From the NCBI GenBank assembly GCA_963579025.1, contig CAUZFZ010000006.1, positions 1 through 64,000 on the forward strand: DNA of 64,000 bases, given 5' to 3'. The position numbers and the translations under genes were made by a program. Shown in pieces: positions 26,510 to 35,804 of the stretch. Numbering within the stretch: the first letter of the stretch is position 1; the number at the start of each line of letters is the position of its first letter. The notes beneath the pieces are model-generated. The model saw only the letters and a list, made by a program, of their open reading frames with translations. It was not told where the DNA came from and did no database searches. The stretch is from CAUZFZ01 sp963579025 (GTDB taxonomy: Bacteria > Planctomycetota > Planctomycetia > Planctomycetales > Planctomycetaceae).

Positions 26510-28366
26510 ATGTCGGAGACGACTCAAGGATCACGGTGTCGCTGGCTGCGAAGGTTCCTTGCACGGGCGATTCTGGCTGCGACAGGATCGTGGTACGCCG
26601 GGACAAATGCGAACGCTGCTGACGAACCATGGTGGGCTGGGATTCTCACTGTCTCGTCGGAAGACGAACACTACACCGCTGGCCCAGGATACGAATGGCG
26701 TCAGGATCCCGACGCTGGACACCACGGTCCGCATCACCTGCCGCCCGTGATCGGCAGCTTTTCCCGGGGGCCCGGAGAAGCATCGCTGCGGTTTCCAGTG
26801 GACCGCGTCATTGTCACCAGTCTTCAGGTTCCTGTTGCGGGAACACTGACACCGCAGCCTCTGACGGCCAATAATCCCGTCGGTGGTTCGCCGCTCACGC
26901 TCGTGCCTGGTGGCGGGACATTCAACATTCTCCGTGGCAGCAACCTGACGATCTTCGACTCCGCCTCGCCAGTGACCGCGCAGCAGCTTCAGACCTTCAA
27001 CCGACTCTGTACGGGGTTCCAGCCCTTCACGGTCGTGGGTACGGTTGGGTCAGAGAACGTGGTCAGCACATTGACGACCGCGCAGATCGATGCGGCGTTT
27101 GCTGCAACAGGCCAGCCATATGACCTGGTGTCAATCGTCGATCCGTCCGGCAATCTGCTGAATGCCGCCAATGGCGTCCTGGCCGCAGCCAACGCGGTTA
27201 ACGGCACGACAATCTTCGATCCGACGACGTCTGCCGCCATTCGAGCCAAGGACACCGAAACGTCGGGAGTCTTAAACGGGTCCGTTAACAACGGTGACTT
27301 GTTCGACGCGCTGTATGCCTTCGACTACGTCGTTGACATGGCCGTCCCCAGTCCCAGTGCTGACGGCCTGTTTGGGCGAACAACAGTCGGTACCAACGGA
27401 GTGGTCCGCACAACAAACCGCCTGTTCTTCGATTACTCGATCGTGAACAACGCGTTACCCACGTCCCGAGCCGAGAGTATCGATCGATTCACACTCGCCT
27501 GGGAACGGACATTCGGCGAAGGACATTTCTCGCTGGAAGGCCGCATCAACATGGCGGCCGCTCTCGACAACCGCATCATTCTGGAAAACGGAGCCGGACC
27601 GTCGCAAACAGAGTTCGGCAACATGCTGCTGGTCCTCAAGCAGGAACTGTATGTGTCGGACTGTGCCGTTGTGTCCGGCGGCCTGGGTATGTCGCTGCCC
27701 ACCGGAAGTGACGTCGCCATCGACAATCTGGCCGGAGTACCCATCCTGGAACTCGACAACGAAGCGATTCACTTCAAACCCTTCATTGCCGGCATCCTGG
27801 TGCCGGACGACCACTGGTTTTTCCAGGGGTTCTTCGAATACGACGTCGCCGGTGGCACCAACAACGCATTACTGAATCTGACTGGTCAGGGCCTGCGGAA
27901 GGTCGGTCGTTACCGCGACTCGTCGCATCTGCTGTTCGATCTGCAGGCGGGTTACTGGTTCGGCGAATCACATGATGACCACGGACATGGTGGTGGTCAT
28001 GGCGGCCACGATGATCACGGTGGTGGCCACGACGATCACGGTGGCGGACACGACGATCATGGCGGACACGGCGGGCACGACGATCATGAGGAAGAGCCGT
28101 TCTGGATGCCTCAGCGGTGGGCTCCGATCGTCGAACTTCACTTTGATCGCGGTATGAGCGACGCGTCAGTCCTGCGTGGTCCGTCGTATCGAATCACGGA
28201 TATCTCGTCCGACCGGGAAGCCGTCAACATGCTGTTCGGCAGCATCTTCGACATGGGCCACGACAAGACCGTGTCTGTCGCATACGTCACAGGCGTTGGC
28301 GGGGACGGCAGCAGCAGCGACGGTGAGTTCCGGATGGTCCTCAACTGGCCATTCAATCCGCGTTAA
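26510..28366 (+). CDS. Predicted outer-envelope protein with His/Asp/Gly-rich insert
   Basis: A 618-residue protein with an N-terminal signal peptide (basic start RCRWLRRFLARAILAATG, cleavage near NANAADEP). The second half has alternating beta segments of outer-membrane barrel type (RLFFDYSIVNNALP, FTLAWERTFGEGHFSLEGRI, LLFDLQAGYWFGES). At about 487-525 sits a metal-binding-like insert of repeated HDDHGGG / HGGHDDH units, then a final beta stretch (YVTGVGGDGSSSDGEFRMVLNWPF). Related secreted proteins are frequent in planctomycetes. The insert may bind Zn, Ni or Cu ions. No enzymatic motif is seen. Confidence 0.65.
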   Translation: MSETTQGSRCRWLRRFLARAILAATGSWYAGTNANAADEPWWAGILTVSSEDEHYTAGPGYEWRQDPDAGHHGPHHLPPVIGSFSRGPGEASLRFPVDRVIVTSLQVPVAGTLTPQPLTANNPVGGSPLTLVPGGGTFNILRGSNLTIFDSASPVTAQQLQTFNRLCTGFQPFTVVGTVGSENVVSTLTTAQIDAAFAATGQPYDLVSIVDPSGNLLNAANGVLAAANAVNGTTIFDPTTSAAIRAKDTETSGVLNGSVNNGDLFDALYAFDYVVDMAVPSPSADGLFGRTTVGTNGVVRTTNRLFFDYSIVNNALPTSRAESIDRFTLAWERTFGEGHFSLEGRINMAAALDNRIILENGAGPSQTEFGNMLLVLKQELYVSDCAVVSGGLGMSLPTGSDVAIDNLAGVPILELDNEAIHFKPFIAGILVPDDHWFFQGFFEYDVAGGTNNALLNLTGQGLRKVGRYRDSSHLLFDLQAGYWFGESHDDHGHGGGHGGHDDHGGGHDDHGGGHDDHGGHGGHDDHEEEPFWMPQRWAPIVELHFDRGMSDASVLRGPSYRITDISSDREAVNMLFGSIFDMGHDKTVSVAYVTGVGGDGSSSDGEFRMVLNWPFNPR

Positions 28367-28455
28367 GAGGACGTCGAACGCAGCGGAGAGTTGATCGCGT
28401 CCGACGCGACGACCGTTGGGGAATGAGTGGCTCGGTCCTCACAGCTCCGCGTAGA

Positions 28456-29106
28456 TCACAACCGTCGCCACAGACCGCGCCAGATCGTTTCGCCTTCCTT
28501 GCGTTTCTTCCGCTCGAAGCTGGTCTGATAATCCATGTCGTGACCGGGCGTCTTTTCCGGTGGTGCCGGCAAAGTCTCGAAGTCGGAGTGGTGATCCATC
28601 AGTGCCTTGATCACCTCGAAGTACTCGCCCACATCGGTCCATGAATGCAGGTGCCCCCCGGGCATCAACACGCGCGAACACAGATCGACCAGCTCATCAG
28701 TGAAAATCCGCCGCCGCCGGTGCTTCTTCCGCCACCACGGGTCCGGAAAATAGACATGTACGGCCTGGACAGAATCAGGCGCCATGTGATTCCTGAGAGC
28801 GGTAATTGCGTCACCGCCGATCACACGGGCATTCGCAGCCTCCCTCTTCAAAAGACGTTTCGCGGCGCGTCTGCCCTCCCCGAAGTCGAGTTCCAGCCCG
28901 AGATAATTCACGTCCGGATTCGCCAGACTGGCATTGTTCAGGAACAGTCCCCGTCCGCACCCGACATCCAGTTCGATGGGGTGATCGTTCCCCCAGAATG
29001 CCGGCCAGTCGACAACATCTGAAATGTCGCTGAGTGCAATGAACCAGGGCCGCAAATCCTCGACACCGTCCGGCAGCGGTTGATCGTATGAGACTGTCGT
29101 TTGCAT
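28456..29106 (-). CDS. trmB: tRNA (guanine-N7-)-methyltransferase
   Basis: A 216-residue SAM-dependent methyltransferase from the ATG at 29106, which has an AGAGAG stretch 4 nt upstream; another in-frame ATG lies at 29178. The SAM-binding motif is IELDVGCGRGLFL. The TrmB hallmark VHVYFPDPWWRKKHRRRRIF is present, as are FTDELVDLCSRVLMPGG and a C-terminal TSFERKKRKEG. It makes m7G46 in tRNA. Transcribed convergently with the envelope protein gene; a gap of 89 bp separates them. Confidence 0.9.
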   Translation of the reverse strand: MQTTVSYDQPLPDGVEDLRPWFIALSDISDVVDWPAFWGNDHPIELDVGCGRGLFLNNASLANPDVNYLGLELDFGEGRRAAKRLLKREAANARVIGGDAITALRNHMAPDSVQAVHVYFPDPWWRKKHRRRRIFTDELVDLCSRVLMPGGHLHSWTDVGEYFEVIKALMDHHSDFETLPAPPEKTPGHDMDYQTSFERKKRKEGETIWRGLWRRL

Positions 29107-29547
29107 CGTCTCTCTGATTGTCGTTCGTAAGTCACTCGGCTGTGCAAAGCCAAACATGGTTTCGAGGGCTTGATTCATGCGATCAACGCAACCCGTCAAT
29201 CGCCAAGCGCGTTCGGCAGTTCTCTCGGACGTGCCGATGGGCCTTGCAACCCCCGTTCTGGCGAACGCGGAGAACTTGCGCACGAGACAAGACCATGATT
29301 CGTTAGTAGCACAAGAAGGCACGAAAACGAAGTCTCCCTTCTTTGTGTCTATTCGTGCTTCTTGCGGCCATCAATCCCATACCGACCCACGGCCGGCGTT
29401 CAGCGGTGCAATGAGACCACGAAGGAGACTGGCACTGCCGCAGCCAGAACGTCTAATGCGACTCACGTCACAGTTGCCGCCCTGATTCGGAATCACGATC
29501 CTTCCGGGTAGTTATCTCGTCACGAGTTCGTTCCGACAGAGCCGACG
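29107..29547. other. Intergenic region with an imperfect inverted repeat
   Basis: These 441 bp between trmB (minus) and the sulfatase (plus) hold no gene. A repeat unit occurs in inverted copies, CAAGAAGGCACGAA at 29312-29325 and TTCGTGCTTCTTG at 29352-29364 (one extra G), around CGAAGTCTCCCTTCTTTGTG. It could form a hairpin and looks like an intergenic repeat rather than an operator. Confidence 0.5.
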
Positions 29548-31534
29548 ATGCCCCAGCTCATCCGACTTTCCGCCTGCTGTCTGGCCACACTTGCGGTTGT
29601 CGCGACTCATGCGGACGACCGGCCGAATATCCTGTGGATTACTGCGGAAGACATGAGCCCCACGCTCGGCTGCTACGGCGATGACTATGCTATCACTCCG
29701 CACATCGATCGCCTGTCCTCGGAGAGCGTGCGCTACACTCATGCCTTTGCGACAGCACCGGTCTGCTCGCCGGTGCGGTCCTGCCTGATTACGGGCGTCT
29801 ATGCGACGTCACTCGGCACTCACAACATGCGGTCCGCGTTTCCCATCCCGAAGAGCATCCATGGATTTCCGTCGTATCTGCGCAAGGCTGGCTACTTCAC
29901 GACCAACAACTCAAAGACGGACTACAACACATCGAGCTGGGAACGCCTCGTCGAGGAATCCTGGAACGAAAGCAGCAACACGGCTCACTGGCGAAAGCGC
30001 CCGGTCGATCAGCAATACAAGCCGTTCTTCAGCGTCTTCAATCTGATGACGTCACACCAGTCCCGCACGATGGTCTGGACGTACGACCGTTTCGTTAAAG
30101 AAGTCCAGAGCCGCCTGTCTCCCGACGAAATCCACGACCCGGCCAAAGCCCCGCTCCCGCCGTACTACCCGGACACGCCGATTATTCGCAAGACCGTCGC
30201 ACGTTTCTACGACTGCGTCACGGCCATGGACAAAGAGGTCGGCAATATCCTGCAGCAGCTCGAAGACGACGGCCTCGCTGACGACACGATTGTCTTTTTC
30301 TTCTCGGACCACGGCTCGGGCATGCCACGGCACAAGCGTGCGTTACTCGATTCCGGGATGCACGTCCCACTGATGATTCGATTCCCCGACAAATATCGAC
30401 ACCTGGCTCCAACCGTACCCGGCGAGTCGACAGATCGACTTGTCAGTTTCGTGGACTTTGCATGGACAGTGCTCAATCTCGTGGATGTGGAGTGCCCTCC
30501 TTTACATGCACGCCAACGCCGGACGACCATTCCTGGGGAAAGATCAGGGATCGAGTCGCCATTATGCATTCGGACATCGCGACCGTGTCGATGAGGCAAT
30601 CGATCTGGCACGTTCAGTGCGTGATAAACAGTATCTGTATATCCGGAACTACATGCCGCACCTGGGTTACAACCAGCCCACGGCATGGCCCGATCTCGGG
30701 GAGGTGAGGCACGAGTTCTACCGGCTCACCGATCGCGGCACGATGACCGATGCACAATGGCACTTTGCGGCGCCGACACGGCCAATCGAAGAACTGTACG
30801 ATTGCCAGGCAGACCCGTGGAATCTCGTCAATCTCGCGGGGTCGAAGGAGCATAAACAAACGCTGGAGCGGCTCCGAGAGGCACATGGAAGGCACAGTTT
30901 CAACGACCTTGGATTTATTCCCGAAACTCTGGCAGTTGAACTGTTCGGCGAAACGGCCCCGTGGACGGTTGAAAATGAGTATTGCCCGAACGAGGGCAGG
31001 GACAGTGACCTCTGTCGTACCATCAGCGCCGCCCGATGGGCCCGGCGGATTGTTGGTCGCGTATCTCCTCAGTTGATCTATGACTGGCTCCGACTGCCAA
31101 CCGCCGGCGAACGTTACTGGGCAGCGGTGGCGGCGATCAGCCTGAAAAAACTACCCAAATGGCTGGTCGCGAAGCTGGAATCACTCCTGCTGAACGATTC
31201 ACCTTGTGTGTGCATCGCGGCAGCAGATGCGCTCGCACGTCACGGTCACCTGAGTAAGTCGACCCCTGCTTTGATTCAACTGTTGGACCACGATGACCTG
31301 ACGGTGGTCCTCCATGCGGCTCGCACGATCGAACTGCTGGGACCAGTTGCAGGCACGGCCGTCCCAGCGATGCGCAAGCTGCTCGATCGAGCCAAACGCC
31401 TGCGCCCTTCAGACACTCCAGCCACGTTCGTCCAGTCTGGCGACCAGGACCTCGCCATGTTCGCCAGCTTTGCAGCCCGCGAGTTTCTGAAACACGTCGA
31501 AGAGGTCCCGCGCAGGGCACCCGGCACCCGGTAA
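29548..31534 (+). pseudogene. Arylsulfatase-family gene split by a frameshift
   Basis: Two overlapping frames together encode one S1-type sulfatase. The first (29548 onward) has a signal peptide, RPNILWITAEDMSPTLGCYG, the formylglycine site CSPVRS, and the FSDHGSGMPRHKR metal site. It is in register until FVDFAWTVLNLVDVECPP near 30505. The second frame continues at MHANAGRPFLGKD, HYAFGHRDRVDEAIDLARSV and a HEAT-like C-terminal part (about 180 residues). Dropping one T from TTT at 30511-30513 joins both frames as PPYMHANAGRP, as in intact family members. It would hydrolyse sulfate esters of polysaccharides in the periplasm. Either a recent pseudogene or a sequencing indel. Confidence 0.75.
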
Positions 31535-31627
31535 CGCGTCCTGGAACGTAGACATCGCCGGAGTGGTGGATTCCGCAATTCGAATCCGATAACTTGCCGC
31601 CCGCCGAGTGACCGTGGTCACGCAAAC

Positions 31628-31701
31628 GCACCCGTAGTTCAATTGGATAGAATACCGGTCTTCGGAACCGGGGGTTGGAGGTTCGAATCCTCCCGGGTGT
31701 A
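31628..31701 (+). tRNA. tRNA-Arg (anticodon TCG)
   Basis: A full cloverleaf can be folded: acceptor GCACCCG / CGGGTGT with discriminator A, D-stem GTTC/GAAT, anticodon stem CCGGT/ACCGG with loop CTTCGGA (anticodon TCG, reading CGA), a 5-nt variable loop, and T-stem GGAGG/CCTCC with loop TTCGAAT. CCA is not encoded. The flanking region to 32195 has no gene. Confidence 0.93.
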
Positions 31702-32195
31702 CTTTACTGGATAAGGACTTACGTCGATTCCTGAGAGCCGCCGAAAGCCGCTGGTGTGGTATTCGGCACGGAATTACGATCGCGTGTGAAGCACAAAGGC
31801 CCCGGTCAGCTGCCATTGACCAAGGCTCGAAGCAAACCCTTCGGCTTCATTATTTCTCTCCTGACGCGGGGATCCGAATTTCGACCGTCTGCCTGGACGG
31901 AATCGATTTCGGATTGCGTCAGCGGCCAGGCATGCGGTGGGCCGGCGCGAAGCGGTTCCGAGCCACGTTGCCCCGCACGGTGATCCATGCCTGCCCGCGC
32001 CGACTCACCGGGAGAACCGTCCGCTTCGCTTGTCACACCCTGCAGTCCAGCGGAACCCAGTAGTTCCAGGTTCGGCTGAATTCCGTGGTCGCCGAACTCG
32101 CCAGCGTTTGGAATTCCCGCATGTTCGAGAGACTGGCCAAAGACGCTGGCGACTTCGGCTACCGCAGACCTGGAACGACTGGGGCCGTTTGGACT
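31702..32195. other. Gene-free region between tRNA-Arg and NACHT gene
   Basis: I see no supportable gene in these 494 bp. Open frames here have unnatural composition. It is the 3' flank of both the tRNA and the convergent NACHT gene. No second copy of the tRNA 3' end was noticed. Confidence 0.35.
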
Positions 32196-35102
32196 TCACG
32201 AATCGCGGGGTTCGCGGACCACGAGGATGGCCTCCCAGGCTGGTAGCTCGCTGCGCTCCCGGGCGTCGATCACGCGGAGGAACGTGTACAGTTCACGCTG
32301 GGCTGCGCGGATTGCTTCCGTCCATCGCGCCTGGTTGCGGCGTGAGGGACGCAGGCGATCGATGGCTGAGCCGGCGCGGTGGAGCATTGTGTCCTGCGAC
32401 TGCTCGTGCTCCAGCACGATGCGGAGCACGTGCATCAGATAATGCCGCCAGGATCGCAGCGACTCGTCGATAGTCTCGCTGGCGACGACGCCGACCAGAC
32501 TCCTGATGAGGGACAGCAGTCGCCGCTCCCGTTCATCAATTCCTGACACGCCGTTCAGCTGCTCCAGCCAACTCCGTGCCTCGGCGGAACTCGGACATTT
32601 GTCAGGATACGAAAAAACAGTTTCCTGATCCGGATCCTGTGACGAACCAGTGACGTATCTCACAAGGCAAGTCGCCGTACTCCACGCGAGGTCGAGGTCG
32701 GGGTCGAGGGCGAGGGCGCGGGCGCGGTCGCGGGCGAGGGCGCGGTCGAGGGCGCGGTCGAGGGCGCGGCCGAGGGCGAGGGCGCGGTCGAGGTCGAGGT
32801 CGCGGTCGCGGGCGCGGGCGGCCGACGCATCCAGGAGGTCGTCTTCGGAGAACAGGTCAGACAGTTGGCTCCGGAGAGACTCGGTCGGAGTCGAAAGCGT
32901 GAAGTCGCCGGACTGTCCGCGGTGCCAGGCGAGCCAGTCCTGCTCCTCCGAAGACGCTGGTAATTCCGCGGCAGATGGCAGGCGATGCTGCCACGCGGGG
33001 AAGCGGCCGTCCAGCCACTGACAATAATTCACGGCGCGGTGGGGGAGCATGCCGAGCACCGGCTCGTCCGGGAGCCCCGGAAACCATCCGTCGTTCCAGT
33101 GGGGTGGCCGATAAAACGGGATCACATCCGGATCGCTCAGCAGGAAGAGCTGATATTCGGCCTGCGCCACGGGGCGCGTGCCGATCTGCCGCGCGCCGTC
33201 GTCCAGGGCGACAAAGTCCTGCTGCGAGCGGATCAGCACGGCCTCGGCGGCCGGAGTGAATACGTCCGGGTCGTGTGACCGCAGCGCTGCGTGGAGCGTC
33301 GCGTTCAGTCGCTCGCGGACGTCGGTCTGCAGCGTGCGGCTCATGCGTTCGCAATCCAGCGCCAGTGCCAGGGACTGGGGCGCCGCGTCGTCCAGGCAGG
33401 CGGTGACGATGCCACTGGCGTCGCTCTGGGCCGCGTACAGCAGCAGCGTTTCACGCCACCAGGTCTCGCCGATCCATTGCTGCCAGGCAGGGACCGGGGG
33501 CGGCGTTGTGAGCCAGTCCGCCGAGGTCAGGTATTCCTGGAAACTCAGATGGGCGAAGGCCCACACGCCGGATTCCATTTCGAGGATCAGACCGCTGCCG
33601 GCCTGCAGTTCCGCCAGAAAGCCGTCATGGCGGGAACGCTCGAGGCCAATCAGTTGCAGCGCCGGGGTCATGACAGCGAGAGCATCGGCGTGCGGGATCT
33701 CGCGGAGTTCGACATCCATCATGTGCCGGGCCAGCGGACGCAGGACCGTCAGCTTCTGGTCACCGGTGAGATCTTCTTCGACGCCTTTGGCCTGCCGCCA
33801 GCCTTCGAGTAGCGCCTTGCACACCGACTCGTACAACTGCACGCGGCTGCCGGGTAACGCACCGCTGTAGCGGTGTACCATCGCGATCATCGTCAGCAGC
33901 AGCGGGTTCGCCGTCAGGTCGAGCAGTGACGGTGTGATCTGCAGCCGACCGAGCAGGTCGCTGGAGTCCTTCTCGGCCCGACGACGCACCTTGTCATTGT
34001 CCATGCGGCCGCTGCTGACGACCTCGCTGGCGTGATACCACGCGCGGATGAATGCCGTTACCTGGCGGCGCGAGAACGGCTGGACTTCGAGCACCACCGC
34101 GCGATCCAGTGGAGCGGTGCGGTAACCTTGCGGACGCGACGTGACCACAAAGACGTTCTTCGTTCCGATGTCTCGGCGGAGCTGTGCGCCGATCCAGTTC
34201 GAGACGGCCCGACGTTTCTGCGGATCGGCGACTTCGTCGAGTCCGTCCAGCAGGATCAGGCATCCGCCACGCTGCAACTGTCGCCGGAACCAGCCTGCGG
34301 GCACTTTGCCGCCGAGTCCGGGATAGGTGCGTGCGTCCTGAAAGTGCCGGTCGAGGACCTCTTCCAGATCCGGAACCTTCTTCTTGAACTTCGTGATCTC
34401 GCGATGCACGTGCCGGAGTTCCAGCAGCACGGGCAGCCGGGCCCGCACACGATGTTTTCGCTGGCGGTTTCGGACCAGCGTCAGCAGGACGTGTTTGAGC
34501 AGCGTCGTCTTGCCACTGCCCGGCGCTCCGACGATGGCCAGGGCGCGCGAGCCGTCGCGTTCCAGATCGCGCAGGTATCGCCAGACCGAATGCGTGCCCT
34601 CGCGGACCGGGCCAATCATGGAGGGGGAACGGTCGAGGTTCACGCGCGCCGAGGCCCGCAGGTCGACATAGACTTTTTCCAGGTCGATCCGCATGGCATT
34701 GATCAGGCCGAGTCCGCGGTCATTGAACTGACCGTGCTCCATCTGCATTTCGCGCAGGTACCGCCGCCGGAAGCCCGGACTGCGCCGCGCGATCGCCGCT
34801 TTCATCCAGTCGAACGTGCGACCGATGATGTCCCGTGCGGCTGCTGGAGCGGCCCGCAGCAGACCGGCCGTGTGATCGACCGCGTCCTGTTCGACTTCGA
34901 CCCAGACCCGGTACAGGAAGACTGTCAGCAGACACCAGGCCAGGCTGACCAGCGCCGCCCAGTCGGGGTTCTCCGCCACACGTTGCCATTGGGAGGCAAG
35001 CACGCCGACAAGTGCGGCCGTCATACCAACCGCAGTCCCAATCCGTCGGACTTTTCCCTGCGTCGTTCTCGACGTGTTTGCAGTGTCGTCCTGTCGTGGC
35101 AT
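32196..35102 (-). CDS. Membrane-associated NACHT NTPase with FGE-like C-terminal domain
   Basis: A 968-residue protein. Two hydrophobic segments near 24-36 and 50-66 suggest an N-terminal membrane anchor. The NACHT module has Walker A VGAPGSGKTT at 191-200, Walker B CLILLDGLDEVADP at 281-294 and sensor NVFVVTSRPQGYR, followed by the winged-helix/helical part (LLTMIAMVHRYSG; AFAHLSFQEYLTS). Around 640-760 is a partial formylglycine-generating-enzyme-like (C-type-lectin-like) domain (HRAVNYCQWLDGRFPAWQHR, LPSAAELP). An alternating Arg/Asp/Leu/Ala segment encoded by hexanucleotide repeats follows, then a helical tail. NACHT STAND proteins act in bacterial immunity or signalling. The last gene of an operon with a damaged FGE gene. 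Confidence 0.8.
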   Translation of the reverse strand: MPRQDDTANTSRTTQGKVRRIGTAVGMTAALVGVLASQWQRVAENPDWAALVSLAWCLLTVFLYRVWVEVEQDAVDHTAGLLRAAPAAARDIIGRTFDWMKAAIARRSPGFRRRYLREMQMEHGQFNDRGLGLINAMRIDLEKVYVDLRASARVNLDRSPSMIGPVREGTHSVWRYLRDLERDGSRALAIVGAPGSGKTTLLKHVLLTLVRNRQRKHRVRARLPVLLELRHVHREITKFKKKVPDLEEVLDRHFQDARTYPGLGGKVPAGWFRRQLQRGGCLILLDGLDEVADPQKRRAVSNWIGAQLRRDIGTKNVFVVTSRPQGYRTAPLDRAVVLEVQPFSRRQVTAFIRAWYHASEVVSSGRMDNDKVRRRAEKDSSDLLGRLQITPSLLDLTANPLLLTMIAMVHRYSGALPGSRVQLYESVCKALLEGWRQAKGVEEDLTGDQKLTVLRPLARHMMDVELREIPHADALAVMTPALQLIGLERSRHDGFLAELQAGSGLILEMESGVWAFAHLSFQEYLTSADWLTTPPPVPAWQQWIGETWWRETLLLYAAQSDASGIVTACLDDAAPQSLALALDCERMSRTLQTDVRERLNATLHAALRSHDPDVFTPAAEAVLIRSQQDFVALDDGARQIGTRPVAQAEYQLFLLSDPDVIPFYRPPHWNDGWFPGLPDEPVLGMLPHRAVNYCQWLDGRFPAWQHRLPSAAELPASSEEQDWLAWHRGQSGDFTLSTPTESLRSQLSDLFSEDDLLDASAARARDRDLDLDRALALGRALDRALDRALARDRARALALDPDLDLAWSTATCLVRYVTGSSQDPDQETVFSYPDKCPSSAEARSWLEQLNGVSGIDERERRLLSLIRSLVGVVASETIDESLRSWRHYLMHVLRIVLEHEQSQDTMLHRAGSAIDRLRPSRRNQARWTEAIRAAQRELYTFLRVIDARERSELPAWEAILVVREPRDS
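32686..32822. repeat. Hexanucleotide tandem repeat inside NACHT gene
   Basis: About 23 imperfect 6-bp units (GAGGGC, GCGGTC, GAGGTC, GCGGGC variants on the plus strand) run through this segment. Because the unit is 6 bp, gain or loss of units keeps the frame and changes the length of an Arg/Asp/Leu/Ala alternating segment. It directly follows the FGE-like domain. Related degenerate dipeptide runs are, to my recollection, seen in other bacterial NACHT proteins. Confidence 0.85.
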
Positions 35103-35141
35103 GTGAATGTCTGGCCGAGTGTGCGGTATCCGTCATGGTGT

Positions 35142-35804
35142 CTACTGCGTCTGCAGAGATACTGACGCCTGTTCGCCATTTGCGCACAACGCGTCATCAA
35201 TTGCGAGTCTCCAACCGGCCCGGTACGCCCGGAACAAACGCGATGACGTTTCCAGTGGATCTGTCCCACCTGGCAGTTTCGCTATGCCATACCAGTCCCG
35301 GCACCACTCCCGCACGTTGCCGTGCAGGTTCCACGCGTTCGGCCGCTTGCGGCCGACAGCATGAGCATACTTCTCGGCCCTCGCATTTCCGTCAGTAGCG
35401 AAGTCGCCCCACCAGGCGTAGTCACTCAGCGCCGATTCGCTGTCTCCAAAACTGTACGCCGTCGGCGTGTCGGCCCGACACGCATACTCCCACTGCGCTT
35501 CGGTCGGCAGCGTGTACTCCCAGCCATCGGGCAAACGGCCCGACTCACGCTCGGAAGTCGTCAGCTTCCCACAAAAAGCTACCGCGTCATTCCAGTTCAC
35601 ATACGTTGCCGCGATTTGATCGCCCTCCTTCACATATTTCTGGCCTTTCCACGGTTCAGTGCCCATCACCTCACGCCATTCCCGTTGAGTGACCTCGTAC
35701 TTCCCCAGCCAGAACTCCTGTGTGAGTGTCACCTCGACCTGGTCTTCATCAGGTGCTCGGTCTGGTTCATCCGGCGGCGAGCCCATCGTGAACTTGCCCG
35801 GCAC
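35142..35804 (-). pseudogene. FGE/SUMF1-family gene, frameshifted
   Basis: The frame encodes a formylglycine-generating-enzyme-like domain: KFTMGSPPDEPDRAPDEDQ, FWLGKYEVTQREWREVMGTE, YTLPTEAQWEYACRA and LHGNVREWCRDWYG. Upstream in this frame (35805-35827) LSFVRES continues the family pattern but a TGA blocks it, while the neighbouring frame carries an N-terminal membrane part, so a frameshift near 35800-35830 is likely. At the 3' end the family pattern passes to another frame after IDDALCA: deleting one A from AAA near 35180 gives MANRRQYL and a GYR motif like the usual C-terminus GFR. In intact form such proteins are sensors or binding domains rather than true FGE enzymes. Confidence 0.65.

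Noticed and set aside
31937..32473. 178-codon plus-strand frame between tRNA-Arg and the NACHT gene
   Set aside because: Half of it is antisense to the NACHT gene; the rest has shadow-like Arg/Pro-rich composition.
32686..32822. CRISPR-like array
   Set aside because: The tract is made of contiguous 6-bp units with no spacers and lies within a coding frame.
34032..35165. A 377-codon plus-strand open frame opposite the NACHT gene
   Set aside because: The NACHT frame has clear Walker motifs; the opposite frame has none and mirrors GC-rich codon positions.
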